DNA of 64,000 nt from assembly GCA_000149265.1 (NCBI GenBank), contig CH003211.1, positions 651,057 to 715,056 of the forward strand, given 5' to 3'. Under the pieces are notes generated by a model that had not been told where the DNA came from, made no database searches, and worked only from the letters and a program-made list of their open reading frames with translations. Below, one piece after another: positions 14,154 through 26,300 of this stretch; the stretch's first letter is position 1, and every line of letters starts with the position of its first letter. Made by a program: the position numbers and the translations under genes. The DNA comes from Ciona savignyi (Eukaryota; Chordata; Ascidiacea; Phlebobranchia; Cionidae).

Positions 14154-16138
14154 TTCGTGCGCTGACTAAAAGTATAAACCAATTAATAATTCAGACCAGG
14201 TGATGGATATCTATGGAACAAGATAATCATTAGTTTTGTTAAATGCATTTTATTAGAAACACCCAGTTGCGACCTCAGGCTTGACGTTATCACAGATGTT
14301 GGAAAAGTACTTCCTGTTAAGTCTTTGTGATGGATGCCTGCTATAAGCTATTCGGGTTTTATCACAATTAACAGGAATACACAAAACGACTTTAATAACA
14401 GTTAGTTTAGAAGTTCTATCAGGTTATGGACCCATAATGTTATTTAACTGTTTTGTTGTCTTAAAAACATTACAAGTATACCAGTATACCCATCAGAAAA
14501 CTATATTAAATGCATTCTTAATTTAGTAGTTTTATTTATATAATTTTGATTAAAAAAGAAATAGTGTTTTTTTAGTTAAAAATACTAATGAATTTTTTTT
14601 TTATTTAACATACATGCATTGCAATATTTTTTTTATTAAATCGATTTTTTTCCTGCTCCTTAAAGTCTATTACAAAGTGGTTTAAAATTGTAGATTAGAA
14701 ATGATTGAATCTAGAATAATTCTGAAAACCAAACAGATTCGGATAATGACTTCCCTTAAGACAGGCGCATAATTTCCAAAATTGGTCTATAATTTTTGGA
14801 AAAGGAACGATCGTCATAGAATTTTTAACCTTCAGTTATCGTTTGTTGATCTCTAAAAAAGACTTGTCAAAATTAATATACTTTTATCTATTGTTGTTTG
14901 CACGTAGTTTTTACTAAAATATATATGAATCTTAATTTCGTAAACCCCGTAGTTCTATATTAGCGTACATTTCTTGTTTAAACAGTATTCCTCTTGGCGG
15001 CAAAGCCGCATATTATTACGAATTTAGACGAACATCCTTCGAGATCAACAAACATATTTAGGCTTAAAATATAACAAACAAACGAATTGTTTGACTAAAA
15101 ATGAAAAGACAGGCTGAATTGGGTTGATAGTCACGACCTTGATAAATTGCTAATATCGGATACAAGGAAATCAGAAAATCGGATTGCAATGTCCTTTAAA
15201 ACTCTTAATAAATAGTATCTTAAATATTTATACTTGGTATTAATACAATTTATAAACAGTAGCAATTTACAGTTATAAATGTTATATTAATACGAATAAA
15301 ATTCATTTTTCTGTTTTCAGTTAGGTCGAAAGAATTTGCATCCATTCTTGGAGTACTGGTTTTTAAAACAGTGTTGCTAACGGAATTTCGTTAAAAAGTT
15401 TATGATTTAAATTTCAGTTTTAAAGGGATTTTTTGTTTGAGACTGTAAAATAAATTAAAAAATTGTAATTAACTTTGTATATATTCCTGAAAAATGTACC
15501 TTTGTACTTCTTAAATTTTGATTTGGAATTTGTCCTGTAAAACATGACCATATAATTTTAAAGCATTAGTTAGAGTCGTTTGGAGAGAAAATGTTTTTAG
15601 AGTCAACCCGTTTCCTTACCAAATTTAAATTCAAGGTGCTTTTTAAAGTTAGAGTTGATTAAACAATTAATAATGCAAGTGTTTTTACGCAATAGTCAAT
15701 GGCAATATTAATCTTTATTACTTAATCGGTATTATTACTTAAATTCTCTCAAAAATAATACCAGTGAAACAAATTAACATTTAGCACACATCCTTGTTGT
15801 GTGCATGATGCAATGTGTTACAGCCAAAATTATAGAACGTTAAATTTAACAAACATACTACCAAGTTTCTAGCATTAGTTAACCGTATATGAATTTACTA
15901 TATTCTACTTTAACCTGTATTATCGCTTTAATATGATTTTTACCTATATTTATTATGATTTTTACCACACAAAGTGTGGGTTTACCTTCGAATGGGTTTA
16001 TTGCTATGACCACTTGTACTATTAAGTCCCAAATGCTGTCATGCAGTACCATATGAATCACAGTGTTTGTAGGATAGATCTAAATGACCACAACTTCTTT
16101 ATTCTTGCCTTTAAAGTTAATACAATAATGTTTGTGAC

Positions 16139-16300
16139 GGGTGCCTATAAATACTACAGGACTGCTTGGAGCGCTATGATCACTTAGATTGGTATGGAAA
16201 GACTAATCTCAACCCCAGAAATAACTTTAACCCTAACATTAATATCATGGCTTTTGTAATTATGAAGTATAGTAAGCGGTCCTGTAGTATTTAGAGGTAC
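16139..16300. mobile_element. 162-bp MITE with exact 10-bp target duplication
   Basis: Ends are GGGTGCCTATAAATACTACA and the complement of TAGTATTTAGAGGTAC: inverted repeats of about 22 bp with a few mismatches. The 10-bp TGTTTGTGAC occurs at 16129-16138 and 16301-16310. A 9-10 bp duplication suggests a Mutator-like origin. The interior has ACCCCAGAAATAACTTTAAC, shared loosely with the element at 50183-50298. Confidence 0.85.
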
Positions 16301-16842
16301 TGTTTGTGACCTTATACGATTTTTGGTTATACAAAATCATACCTTAAAATGCACATTTTTCTTCTTTAATTGCTTTTTTAAACCTAATTACAGTTTTGAA
16401 ATCCAAACTCACCAAACTTAACCAGTCTGATGTATGAGTTGGTTGAAAAAGTATAAACCTTTACAGTAAACTTATTTAAAATTATTAAAAATGGAAAATA
16501 AAAAGTAATATTGGATTAAAACATTGAATGCACTGTTCTGTTAATGTTTGCCGCTGGAAATTCAGTCAACCCATTTTGCACCAACTGCCATATCCATACA
16601 CACACCCTTAAAACATTTTTAATTCTGTACTTGATAACCAAGAAGTTATTCTCAATATTAGCACCTTAAGATCTTGCCAAATCACTCTACTTTCAGAATG
16701 TCAGAAATTGAAGTAATAAAAATGTTTGGACCTAACTAACTCTTATTGGCATTTTCCACCCGGAGTGATAAACACAAGTATTATTTATCTTAATGAGTGC
16801 TAATTATACTTTAATTTCAACTTTTTTTATAGCTTATTCCTT

Positions 16843-16848
16843 ATGTAA
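16843..16848 (+). promoter_or_regulatory. Start-stop uORF (ATGTAA) in the eIF5B leader
   Basis: ATG is directly followed by TAA, 40 nt before the eIF5B start and 10 nt after an acceptor-like TTTTTTTATAG. Start-stop elements are known to stall initiating ribosomes. It is in the leader whichever upstream splice is used, unless transcription or splicing begins after 16848. Confidence 0.5.
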
Positions 16849-16887
16849 CTTTACCTGTTGCACTACGCCAGCATAGCGAAATTGACC

Positions 16888-19863
16888 ATGGGAAAAAAGA
16901 AAGGAAAGGGAAATGATTCTAAGCAAGCTCAGGATGCTGTGAATGATGGAGAGACCCCTGCTCCTAAGGGTAAAAAAGGGAGAAAAAGACAAGATGATGA
17001 TTGGGAGGACGATGTGTTAAACGAGATTGCTGTTATGGCAGGTGGTGGTGAACCCAAACCGGAATCCACTGAAAATGTGAAAAAAGAAATCTCAAATACT
17101 GAAGTCACCAAAAAAGAAGAGAAATTTGAAAAAACTGATGTACCAAAACCTGCGGCTACTTCGGACTTAAGTGAGATTAAACCGAATGAAAAAAAGAAAA
17201 AAGACAAAAAGGGGAAAAAATCTCAAGCTAAATCGGAGCCAAGTGAAAAAGTTAAAGCCGAAACTCCTGAAAATGACATTGAAAAGAGCAAAACTGAGAA
17301 TGCGGATGAAGAAGTTTCTCAGTCCAGCAAGAAAAAAAAGAAAAAAGGGAAGCAAGCCGAAGAAGAAAAACCGAAAAAAGGAAAACCAAATAAGGCCATG
17401 CTTAAAGTTATCCAAGAATCATTGAAAAAGAAAAAAGAGGAAGAGGAACGCTTACAAAAAGAAGAAGAGGAGAGAATAAAAAAGGAAGAAGATGCTGAAA
17501 ACGCCAGATTGCACGCTCTTGAAGTTATCAGATTAAAAAAAGAGAAAAAAAAGCAAGATAAAAAGGATCGTATTATACGATTAAAGCAAGAAGGAAAGTA
17601 CTTGACTCCCACACAGCGAGAGCAACAAAAAAGAAGGCAAGCATACTTGGAGAGTTTAAAGCAGCAAGGAATCACAATCCCGGAAAAAGGATCTGAGGAA
17701 AAATCCAAAAAGCCAAGATATGAAAAAAAGAAGAAAAATAAACAAGTTGATGAGCAGAAAGTAGATGCAACAGATGACAATGAAAAGAAAGAGGAAGAGC
17801 CTGGGGAAGAATCTGAGCCATTTGAGATTGTGGATGTTGAAGATGATGAGAATGAGGAGGAAGAAGAAGAAGAAGAGGAAGGATGGGAGGCATGGGATGA
17901 TGTTCCGGAGGATGTTCCTAAGGAGGAGGAATATGATGATGAATCTGAAAGTGATGAGGATGAGAGTGACTCAGAGTCTGATGAGGAGCAAGAACAGGAA
18001 ACAGGATTATCATCCATGGAAAAAGTCAAGTTAAGGATGGTGAAACGAAAAGAGAATTTCGAAAGTAATAAATCAACTTCCAATCTACGATCTCCAGTTA
18101 TTTGTGTCATGGGCCACGTCGATACAGGCAAAACAAAGATTTTGGATAAAATTCGACATACTAACGTTCAAGACGGCGAAGCGGGCGGCATCACTCAACA
18201 GATTGGAGCTACTAATATTCCTGTTAATGCCATTTTGGACCAGACAAAAATGGTTAAAACCAGAAAAAATATTCAGATTCCTGGACTTTTGGTGATAGAC
18301 ACACCAGGTCACGAATCTTTTAGCAATTTAAGATCTCGAGGCTCTTCTAATTGCGACATGGCAATATTAGTAGTTGATATTATGCATGGACTGGAACCAC
18401 AGACTATAGAATCAATCAACATGCTAAAAAAACGAAAAACTCCATTCATTGTTGCTTTGAACAAAATCGATCGTCTGTATGAATGGAAATCGCAACCAAA
18501 AATGGACATTACTAACTGCATTGCTTTGCAAAAGAAGAATGTGATTAACGAGTTGACCGAAAAGGTTAATGGGATTATCGTACAATTTGCGGAGCAGGGT
18601 TTGAACGTCAAGTTGTATTATGAAAACGAGGACACCAAGCATTGGATTTCTATGGTCCCTACCTCGGCAATAAGTGGTGACGGAATGGGTAATCTGATGG
18701 CACTTGTGGTGCAATTTTGCCAAACTGTGCTGCTGAAACGTCTAATGTACTCTGAACAATTACAGTGCAATGTACTTGAAGTTAAAGCAATTCAAGGGCT
18801 TGGTACGACTATTGATGTGATTCTAACAAACGGAAGGTTAAAATATGGGGACACCATTATCGTTCCAGGTGTTGAGGGTCCAATAGTCACCCATGTTAAA
18901 GGTCTTCTTATGCCGGAGCCTATGAAAGAACTCCGTGTCAAAAACCCATACACGAAGTTCAATGAAGTTAGAGCGGCCCAAGGGATTAAAATCATTGCAA
19001 AAGATTTAGACAAAGCAATGGCTGGCGCTTCTTTACTTGTAGCCAATCAAGAAGACGAAATCATTATTTGCAAAGCTGAAATTCAAGCTGAGATTAATGA
19101 GGCACTGAAAGCAATTAAACTTCAGGACCGCGGTGTCTTCGTTCAAGCCTCGACGTTAGGCTCATTGGAAGCATTATTGGAATTCCTTAAACAATCAAAA
19201 ATCCCATATGCTGGCATAGGAATTGGGCCTGTGCATAAGAAGGACATAATGAAAGCGTCTGTGATGTTGGAACATGATGATCAGTGGGCTGTCATTCTTG
19301 CATTTGACGTTAAAGTTGAACGGGAGGCGCAAGAAATTGCTGAAAACCTCGGAGTAAGAATTTTTACAGCTGATATTATATACCACCTGTTTGATGCCTT
19401 TATGCAACACAGGGAAGACTTGAAAAAACAGAAACAGGACGAGTTCAGGCAAGTCGCTGTCTTCCCGTGTAAGATTCGCATCGCCCCGAATTGTGTTTTT
19501 AAATCCCGAGACCCGATTATTATTGGCGTGCAAATCGAGGCGGGGCAATTGAGGGTTGGTACCCCTATTTGTGCACAATTGGCAACCGGGGAAATTTTAC
19601 CAGTGGGGATTGTTGCCAGTATGGAGTTTAACCACAAGCCAGTTGATGTTGCCCGAAAACCTCAAGAAGTGTGCATTAAAGTTGAGGGAACTCCCGGAGA
19701 GGCCCCTAAAATGGTGGGACGGCACTTTACTGAGAAAGACTTGTTACTCAGCAAAGTAACCAGAGACTCTATAAACGCATTGAAGGATTGGTTCCGAGAA
19801 GACATGACTAAAAACGACTGGCAATTAATTATAGAGCTAAAAAAATTGTTTGAAATTATTTAA
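16888..19863 (+). CDS. EIF5B: Eukaryotic translation initiation factor 5B
   Basis: Ribosome-dependent GTPase that joins the 60S subunit to the 48S complex. One uninterrupted frame of 991 codons. The ATG at 16888 (GACCATGG, strong context; MGKKKGKGN) is preferred over the frame extension to 16858, which has no ATG. Residues 1 to about 390 are the usual charged Lys/Glu-rich region with long acidic runs near 320-365. The G domain starts near 405: G1 GHVDTGKT at 409-416, switch 2 DTPGHE at 471-476, G4 NKID at 525-528, and SAISGDG as the G5 region. Domains II-IV follow, with LEVKAIQGLGTTIDVIL, VQASTLGSLEALLEFLK and the C-terminal VGRHFTEKDLLLSKVTRDSI. Length fits the animal family (human about 1,220, yeast 1,002). 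The lack of introns is unusual beside its intron-rich neighbours; no disabling change was seen. Confidence 0.95.
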   Translation: MGKKKGKGNDSKQAQDAVNDGETPAPKGKKGRKRQDDDWEDDVLNEIAVMAGGGEPKPESTENVKKEISNTEVTKKEEKFEKTDVPKPAATSDLSEIKPNEKKKKDKKGKKSQAKSEPSEKVKAETPENDIEKSKTENADEEVSQSSKKKKKKGKQAEEEKPKKGKPNKAMLKVIQESLKKKKEEEERLQKEEEERIKKEEDAENARLHALEVIRLKKEKKKQDKKDRIIRLKQEGKYLTPTQREQQKRRQAYLESLKQQGITIPEKGSEEKSKKPRYEKKKKNKQVDEQKVDATDDNEKKEEEPGEESEPFEIVDVEDDENEEEEEEEEEGWEAWDDVPEDVPKEEEYDDESESDEDESDSESDEEQEQETGLSSMEKVKLRMVKRKENFESNKSTSNLRSPVICVMGHVDTGKTKILDKIRHTNVQDGEAGGITQQIGATNIPVNAILDQTKMVKTRKNIQIPGLLVIDTPGHESFSNLRSRGSSNCDMAILVVDIMHGLEPQTIESINMLKKRKTPFIVALNKIDRLYEWKSQPKMDITNCIALQKKNVINELTEKVNGIIVQFAEQGLNVKLYYENEDTKHWISMVPTSAISGDGMGNLMALVVQFCQTVLLKRLMYSEQLQCNVLEVKAIQGLGTTIDVILTNGRLKYGDTIIVPGVEGPIVTHVKGLLMPEPMKELRVKNPYTKFNEVRAAQGIKIIAKDLDKAMAGASLLVANQEDEIIICKAEIQAEINEALKAIKLQDRGVFVQASTLGSLEALLEFLKQSKIPYAGIGIGPVHKKDIMKASVMLEHDDQWAVILAFDVKVEREAQEIAENLGVRIFTADIIYHLFDAFMQHREDLKKQKQDEFRQVAVFPCKIRIAPNCVFKSRDPIIIGVQIEAGQLRVGTPICAQLATGEILPVGIVASMEFNHKPVDVARKPQEVCIKVEGTPGEAPKMVGRHFTEKDLLLSKVTRDSINALKDWFREDMTKNDWQLIIELKKLFEII

Positions 19864-20301
19864 TATTTTTTTCATAATTGCAGTTGTGACATTTGCTTCA
19901 TTTTTTGGTGGTGGTGAAATATCGGTATTTAGAAGATTTTTACTTTTTGTTACGTTGCTGGGAAATCAGGACCCAATTAATTTTTTTCAGAATGGACTTT
20001 ATTGTAAAAAGAAAAGTTTAGTACAATATCATTCCATTGGTCATTTGTTGTTATAGATTTTTTAGGAATTGTTATTTTTCTTATTACAAATGACATACAG
20101 TTTTCGTACAGAAATCGGAAGTATTACAAAAGCAAACGTACTTAAGTTTTGTTAAGAAATTTATTCTGCATTTGTTTTGAAATTGATATGGACTTGTACC
20201 GTTAATATATATAAAATCCACCAACAGAAATTGTTTTAAACGATCATGCGTTCAGGTTTATAGAATTTATATTTTCCCAATATTTATAGCTTATATTAAT
20301 C
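19864..20301 (+). other. eIF5B-SARS1 intergenic region
   Basis: 438 bp, both genes on the plus strand. No exact AATAAA was found on this strand. An acceptor-like TATTTATAG ends at 20289, 12 nt before the SARS1 start. This holds the eIF5B 3' UTR and SARS1 leader. Confidence 0.5.
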
Positions 20302-23300
20302 ATGGTACTTGACTTGGACCTTTTCCGCACGGACAAAGGGGGTAACCCAGATAAAATCAAGGAGAATCAATCAAAACGATACAAAGATGTGAAACTGGTC
20401 GATAATTTGGTTGAAGCTGACACAGAATGGAGAAAGTGTAAGTAGAATTCCATTTTGATAATTTTACAGTGTGATAGTGTATGGCTAATTGACTACCTTA
20501 GTACATTGCCATGTAATTTAGGATTATTATAAACCTAAATTTGATTGTTCTTGTTTAATGAAACTTGATATAGAGCATTTATCTATCAATATCAGTATAC
20601 CTGGGTTGTTTTTCTCAATAACAGATAAAACTTTATCTCTATAACAGTTATACTAACTTTGTATAACAGCAACTTGTTACTTGTGTATATATTTTTAATA
20701 GATTTACTTACTATTTCGAGCTTTAACATACTTTGAGATACATTATTTTGTAATTCTTGCCCTGTTCTGTCAACATCGCCAATGCAGCCTAATAATCGTT
20801 GATTGTAGATCAATTTAGGGAAGTTTGTACTGCAAATCTAGTATGGACCATGATTTAACGATCCTTGATTTTTGGGGCCGTACAGTAGTAGTTTCCTTAA
20901 ATAAATAAATTTTAAAATGAAAAATAGCCGAAAATCCTACGAGCTATTGAGTCAATATTTCGCAGTCTTTTTACAAATTTTAAATTCTAGGTCGATATTC
21001 GCTGGACAATTTTAACAAGCTCAAGAACCTTTGTAGCAAATCTATTGGTTTGAAAATGAAAAACAAGGAACCTGTAGGAGACAATGATGCTTTACCTACA
21101 GATTTTCCAGCATTGGAGAAACTTACCAGCGAAGTGTTGGCTGTCAGTGAATTTAACATTGTTTCATCTTAGTTACTTGCAACAAAAATGTTTTTGCAGT
21201 ATTTTGAAAAGTTTGACGAGAATAGGATTGTATATTATGTGTGTGCTCTGAGCTACGGTTCATGTTTTAAGCGTGTTGTGGCCACAACTGGCATAAATTA
21301 TAAAAGATCGATTATTTTGGTGGGTAAGTATGTCGACTTAGAACTGGTCGGTCGTTAGTTGGCTGTGTCATTGGGCAAGACACTTAGTGAAAATTGTGGA
21401 TCAATGGGTTTTACCAAAATTAGAGGAACTTTTCAATCATATTGTCATGTAATCTGACAGTTTTCCTGTAATAAAAGAAACAATGTAAATCCTATTTATG
21501 CCTATTATACACACCACAATCTGAAAATGCATTAAATATGTGCTCATATTTACCTGCACTTCTTGGCGTCATTAAATTTCACTCTTCTTCACTTAGAAGA
21601 CTTGCAGCTCTGTCTGTTTCTGTGTGTGGCCCAATAACAGTCGTTAGAACATGAGAAATTGTTTGCCTTGTATCCACTGTTAGTTTTTTAAGCTATTACT
21701 AGTGTACATATCACATCCAACATCCAATATTAAAGTATAACTTTTAGTTTTTGAATTTTAAATCTTTAGCTTTACAAGTAAAAACTTGCGCTAACACCAA
21801 TTAATCATGTAATAAAAAAATAAATTATTACATGATTAATTGGTTAACGTTATGGTCAATAAAAAATCCCAATTTAAATCAATAAACTCCGCAATAACCT
21901 TTGACAATTTCTCTGTATGTATTTCCCACCTGCTTAGTTGTAAATTACGATCTATTTGCATCACAGATACTAACTGTGTGTCAGATCAAGAAAGTGAGGT
22001 TGATGGTGGAAGATGCGACAACCAAATGTGATCAGAGGAGGATTGAGCTGGAGGGAATCAGGATGAAAAATCTTCGTGAGATCGGTAATCATCTTCACGA
22101 GTCCGTTCCCGTGAGCAATGATGAGGTGCGTGAAAACAACAGTGAAAACTGATTATAGCCTCATTAATTAACAGAATACAGAATTTGGACTGACACATTA
22201 AATTTCTTAAATTCGTATCTTTTAGTACTAATGTAAAACTCCTCATTTTGCTTAAAATCATATTATGTGTTTTAGACCTTATGCTTGACACAAGCATATG
22301 ATATGAAAAAAATTCACAAAAGTTAACAAACCCATCTTTTTGGTTGCACCAGGATGCAGATAATCGGATAGAACGCACAGTTGGAGACTGCACAGTCCGA
22401 AAGAAATATTCTCATGTTGATCTTGTGGTGATGGTGGATGGGTTTGAAGGAGAAAGGGGGGCTGTTGTGGCCGGTAGCAGGGGGTACTTTCTTAAAGGTG
22501 GGTTATATTTTTTGCAAAAAGTAGTCAAAATATAATAACATGTCCTTTTAAAAATCCTAACTTTAGGTTACTCCCAAAGCCCAATTACCCGTTATATATA
22601 ACAAAACTTTGAGAATAAATCATATATTTGCTCCATTATATGTAAGGGTGACAGCATTAGCATTATGCCCATTTAGCTTGTGTCATATATATGAAATATT
22701 TTTGTTTCCGAGTGGTATGAAGACTTACAATTCGCAAATGTTAAAAACTAATTGTGGACATTTTTTGTGGTAGGACCTTAAAATAGCTTGGGAAGTACTT
22801 GGTTTGGAAGGTTATAGCGTAACTTACGAGCATGTAACTCCTTACGAGTTGCACTCAGAATACTGTGCGTGGTTGTGGTTCATACATTACACATTTAAGG
22901 TTAATGCTCGACATAGTAAACAAAATTCCATGAACAGTGTTATGTTTTAGACTGTTTAATCGGTTCCATGACAACTGAACCCCTTACAACTGAACCCCTT
23001 ACAACTGAACCCTTACAACTGAACCCTTTACAACTGAACCCCTACAATTAAGCCCCTTACAACTGAACTCCTTTTAACTGAACCCCTTTAAACTGAACCC
23101 CTTTACAACTGAACCCATTTCAATTGAACCTCTTTACAACTGAACCCCCTTTTCAATTAAAAGCGTTCGGTTAAAAGGGGTTCAGTTGTAAAGGGGTTCA
23201 GTTGTAGGGGCTCAGTTGTAAGGGGTTCAGTTGTAAGGGGTTCAGTTGACTGGTCACCGTTTAATCACATCACTGGCAAGGCTTAATCTACTTTTAACCA

Positions 23301-26300
23301 AACAATTGTTTCCAGGTGCCCTCGTCTTCTTGGAGCAAGCTCTGATCAACTTCGCACTTCAGCGACTCGCAAACAATGACTATGTTCCTATATACACTCC
23401 GTTCTTTATGCGCAAAGAAGTAATGCAAGAAGTAGCTCAATTAAGCCAATTTGATGATGAATTATACAAAGTGAGAAATTTATTTATATATGCACATTTA
23501 ATGAATTTTAACGAACATGTGTTGAATTTTGGGTGAAATACACTTGTTTTGTGAATAAAACATTAAAAAAAACATATTGAAACAGATATTTAGAACAATA
23601 ATCTTGACTTGACAATGTAAATCGAAATTATACTAAAAAAAATTGAGAAGTTTTAAAAATATTAAAATAAAATTATTTCTAAATAATATGTGTAAAGTTT
23701 ATTGGAAAACTTTCATAATTGTACGGTAATAATTTGTTTTATGTAAATGTATAGTTATGTAGATGTAATATATACTTCTTTAATCATAGAGAGAGTGAGA
23801 GAGGAAGAAAAAATATACACACTGATCATAGCCTAACTCAGATAAAAACTTTTAAGGTTGTTGGCAAATCAAGCGAAAAATCGGATGAGTCTGGAATCGA
23901 CGAGAAATATTTGATTGCGACGAGTGAACAACCGATTGCTGCTCTGCATCGGGATGAGTGGCTGGGATCGGATAAACTTCCAATCAAATACGCTGGTTTC
24001 TCTACTTGTTTCAGGCAGGAAGTTGGCTCTCATGGCAGGGACACAAGAGGAATATTCAGAGTGCATCAATTTGAAAAGGCAAGTTTAGTATTCTGCAATG
24101 GTGTTGTAACTAAAAACTAAAGTTTGCATACTCCACCCATCGTGTACAAGGCATCAAGCACTGTTTTACTCTGCCTTGTGTAAGGTAGTTAAAGAACATT
24201 GCCCTACAATCCAGCTGTTGGCACACATCCATGCATGGGTTATTACACTTTGCTGGGTTATGTCTAGCTCTTGGAGATTAACTTCAATAACATCATATGT
24301 TAGTATTACATTCCTTTTCATTAAGGTATTCGTAATGATGGACACTGCTCCAATATCGTGGTAATAATTGAAATATTCAATAATACTCAACAATAAAGTA
24401 ATCCGTTATTATTTCACAGATTTGCTTCAACTTGTTTGTTATTACCACCACTTTTATAAGGAAAAACATGATAAAGTATGAATCGATCGATTTTAGATTT
24501 CCAGATTCACCATGATAAAAGTGATATAACTAGGCAATTAATTTAACATAATTTTGTGCTTGTTTGCAAATGTACTTTATAAGTTTTATTATTTTTTAAA
24601 GCAAGTTTCACAAAAGTTCGCAATGTATTGTTTAAAATATTGATCAAGTTATTAATCGTGTTGTGGTAGGTGGAGCAATTCATTTTTTCCTCACCTGAAA
24701 CTTCATGGCAACATTTTGATGAAATGATCGAAATTGCTGAGAGCTTTTATAAGGTTGGTGCTAGTACAATCGGTAACATTTTAACCTGGTCCGCAGTGTT
24801 AATTTGTTCTTTATCCCGGTGTGTTATTTTCTCTGTTAAACTTATTCTTTACAGAAGGCAATTTGCACACTTATTGTTACACACCAGTGGTACTTACACA
24901 CTTTTGGCCGCACCACACATACATTCAAATTCACAGACTTCTGTTTGTTGCATACCTATGATCTTCAGCAGCAACATTCCACTTTAATACAGTGCTGAAT
25001 TTAGGCACCACTCCTAATGGGTCACTTTTTCGGATTTAGAGAATTGCTCATGATATCATACTCGCCACAAATGTTAAATGAAATAAAATGTGTAGGGCAT
25101 ATGAAGTGATCTTCTTTAAAATACATGCAATGAAATAAGTTTGTTCTAATTACTTTTTATAAATATATGAGTAGAATATCAACTCCCAATAAGTAATAAA
25201 ATAGTTTCGAATAAGATTTAAAATCGTTCAAATCACAATATTCTAGAATAGTCTCCATGCAAAATATTTTTTCTTTCTCATGCACTCCTAATCTACAGGA
25301 CCTAGGTATTCCATACCATATAGTGTGCATAGTTTCTGGAGCTCTTAATCATGCAGCAGCTAAGAAGTTGGACTTAGAAGCTTGGTTCCCTGGTTCAGGA
25401 GCACATAGGGAGCTTGTGTCTTGTTCCAATTGTTTGGACTACCAAGCCCGTAGACTGAAAGTCCGCTATGGGCAGACAAAGAAAATGATGGAGAAGGTTT
25501 GAAGAAATAAAATTCTTGTGGTTTTTATTATCTTATGTTTTCCTCTTTAATTGTGTAACACGACGGGTGCTGTGATTTGTGCTTCTTTTGTAACATTAGG
25601 GGTATACGTTTGGCAAAACTAGTGTTTCGAAAAAATAATCGACCCCAAATATAGTTAAGCCAAATTATGTAATGGCTTAGAGCGTCGCCTTTAAGCCGAA
25701 GTTTCGAAACTGGTCGCAAACTAGAGTAAGTTGTGTCCTTAAGCTAGGTGATTAGCGGACATTGCCTTAACCTTAATCGAGGGGTAAAAAGATTGAACAA
25801 TATTAAAGGAACATCTCCATCATTTAACAACACACTGCAATAACTGCGATAATCTGACTGTGTCCACAAGGTATTTTAAGATTATGAATGTGGTTATATA
25901 TAGCTGACAATGCCAATTTTGCATAAAATAATGAATTAACATGTTTAATATTGACATTTGTTGGTTTTAGGTTTTACTCGGTGTATTACATGCCACGCTT
26001 TGTATGATTTAGCATTGGAAGGGCCATGTACGCAAATTCCATGCTCAATATAGCTTTAAAAAGTTCAGGATTTTTCATAAACCCCTCATACATTTAATAT
26101 GAACATAAAAAGACTATCTAGTTATTTAAATAAACATGATATTATTTTTATACATCGTCTCTAATACCCACACCACATAGATTTAATCCCCACTCTAAGA
26201 ATGCATCGTAAGCTTTTATTTAGAAGCAAATTTGCTTCCAGATTTTATATTTTTCTGTGACATTTATTTTGACCAGGTTGACTATGTGCATATGCTGAAC

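Larger units (their letters stand above)
14166..16887. other. COX4 upstream region and eIF5B 5' flank
   Basis: AT-rich spacer between divergent genes. No coding exon seen. It contains the 162-bp MITE at 16139-16300. The right end carries the eIF5B leader with an acceptor ending at 16832. Confidence 0.55.

Noticed and set aside
17319..18131. Long open frame antisense to eIF5B (Ser/Phe-rich)
   Set aside because: Mirror of the Lys/Glu-rich codons on the sense strand; no start context or family features.
22962..23258. CRISPR-like array
   Set aside because: Units are contiguous with no unique spacers and then invert; this is a foldback element in an animal intron.
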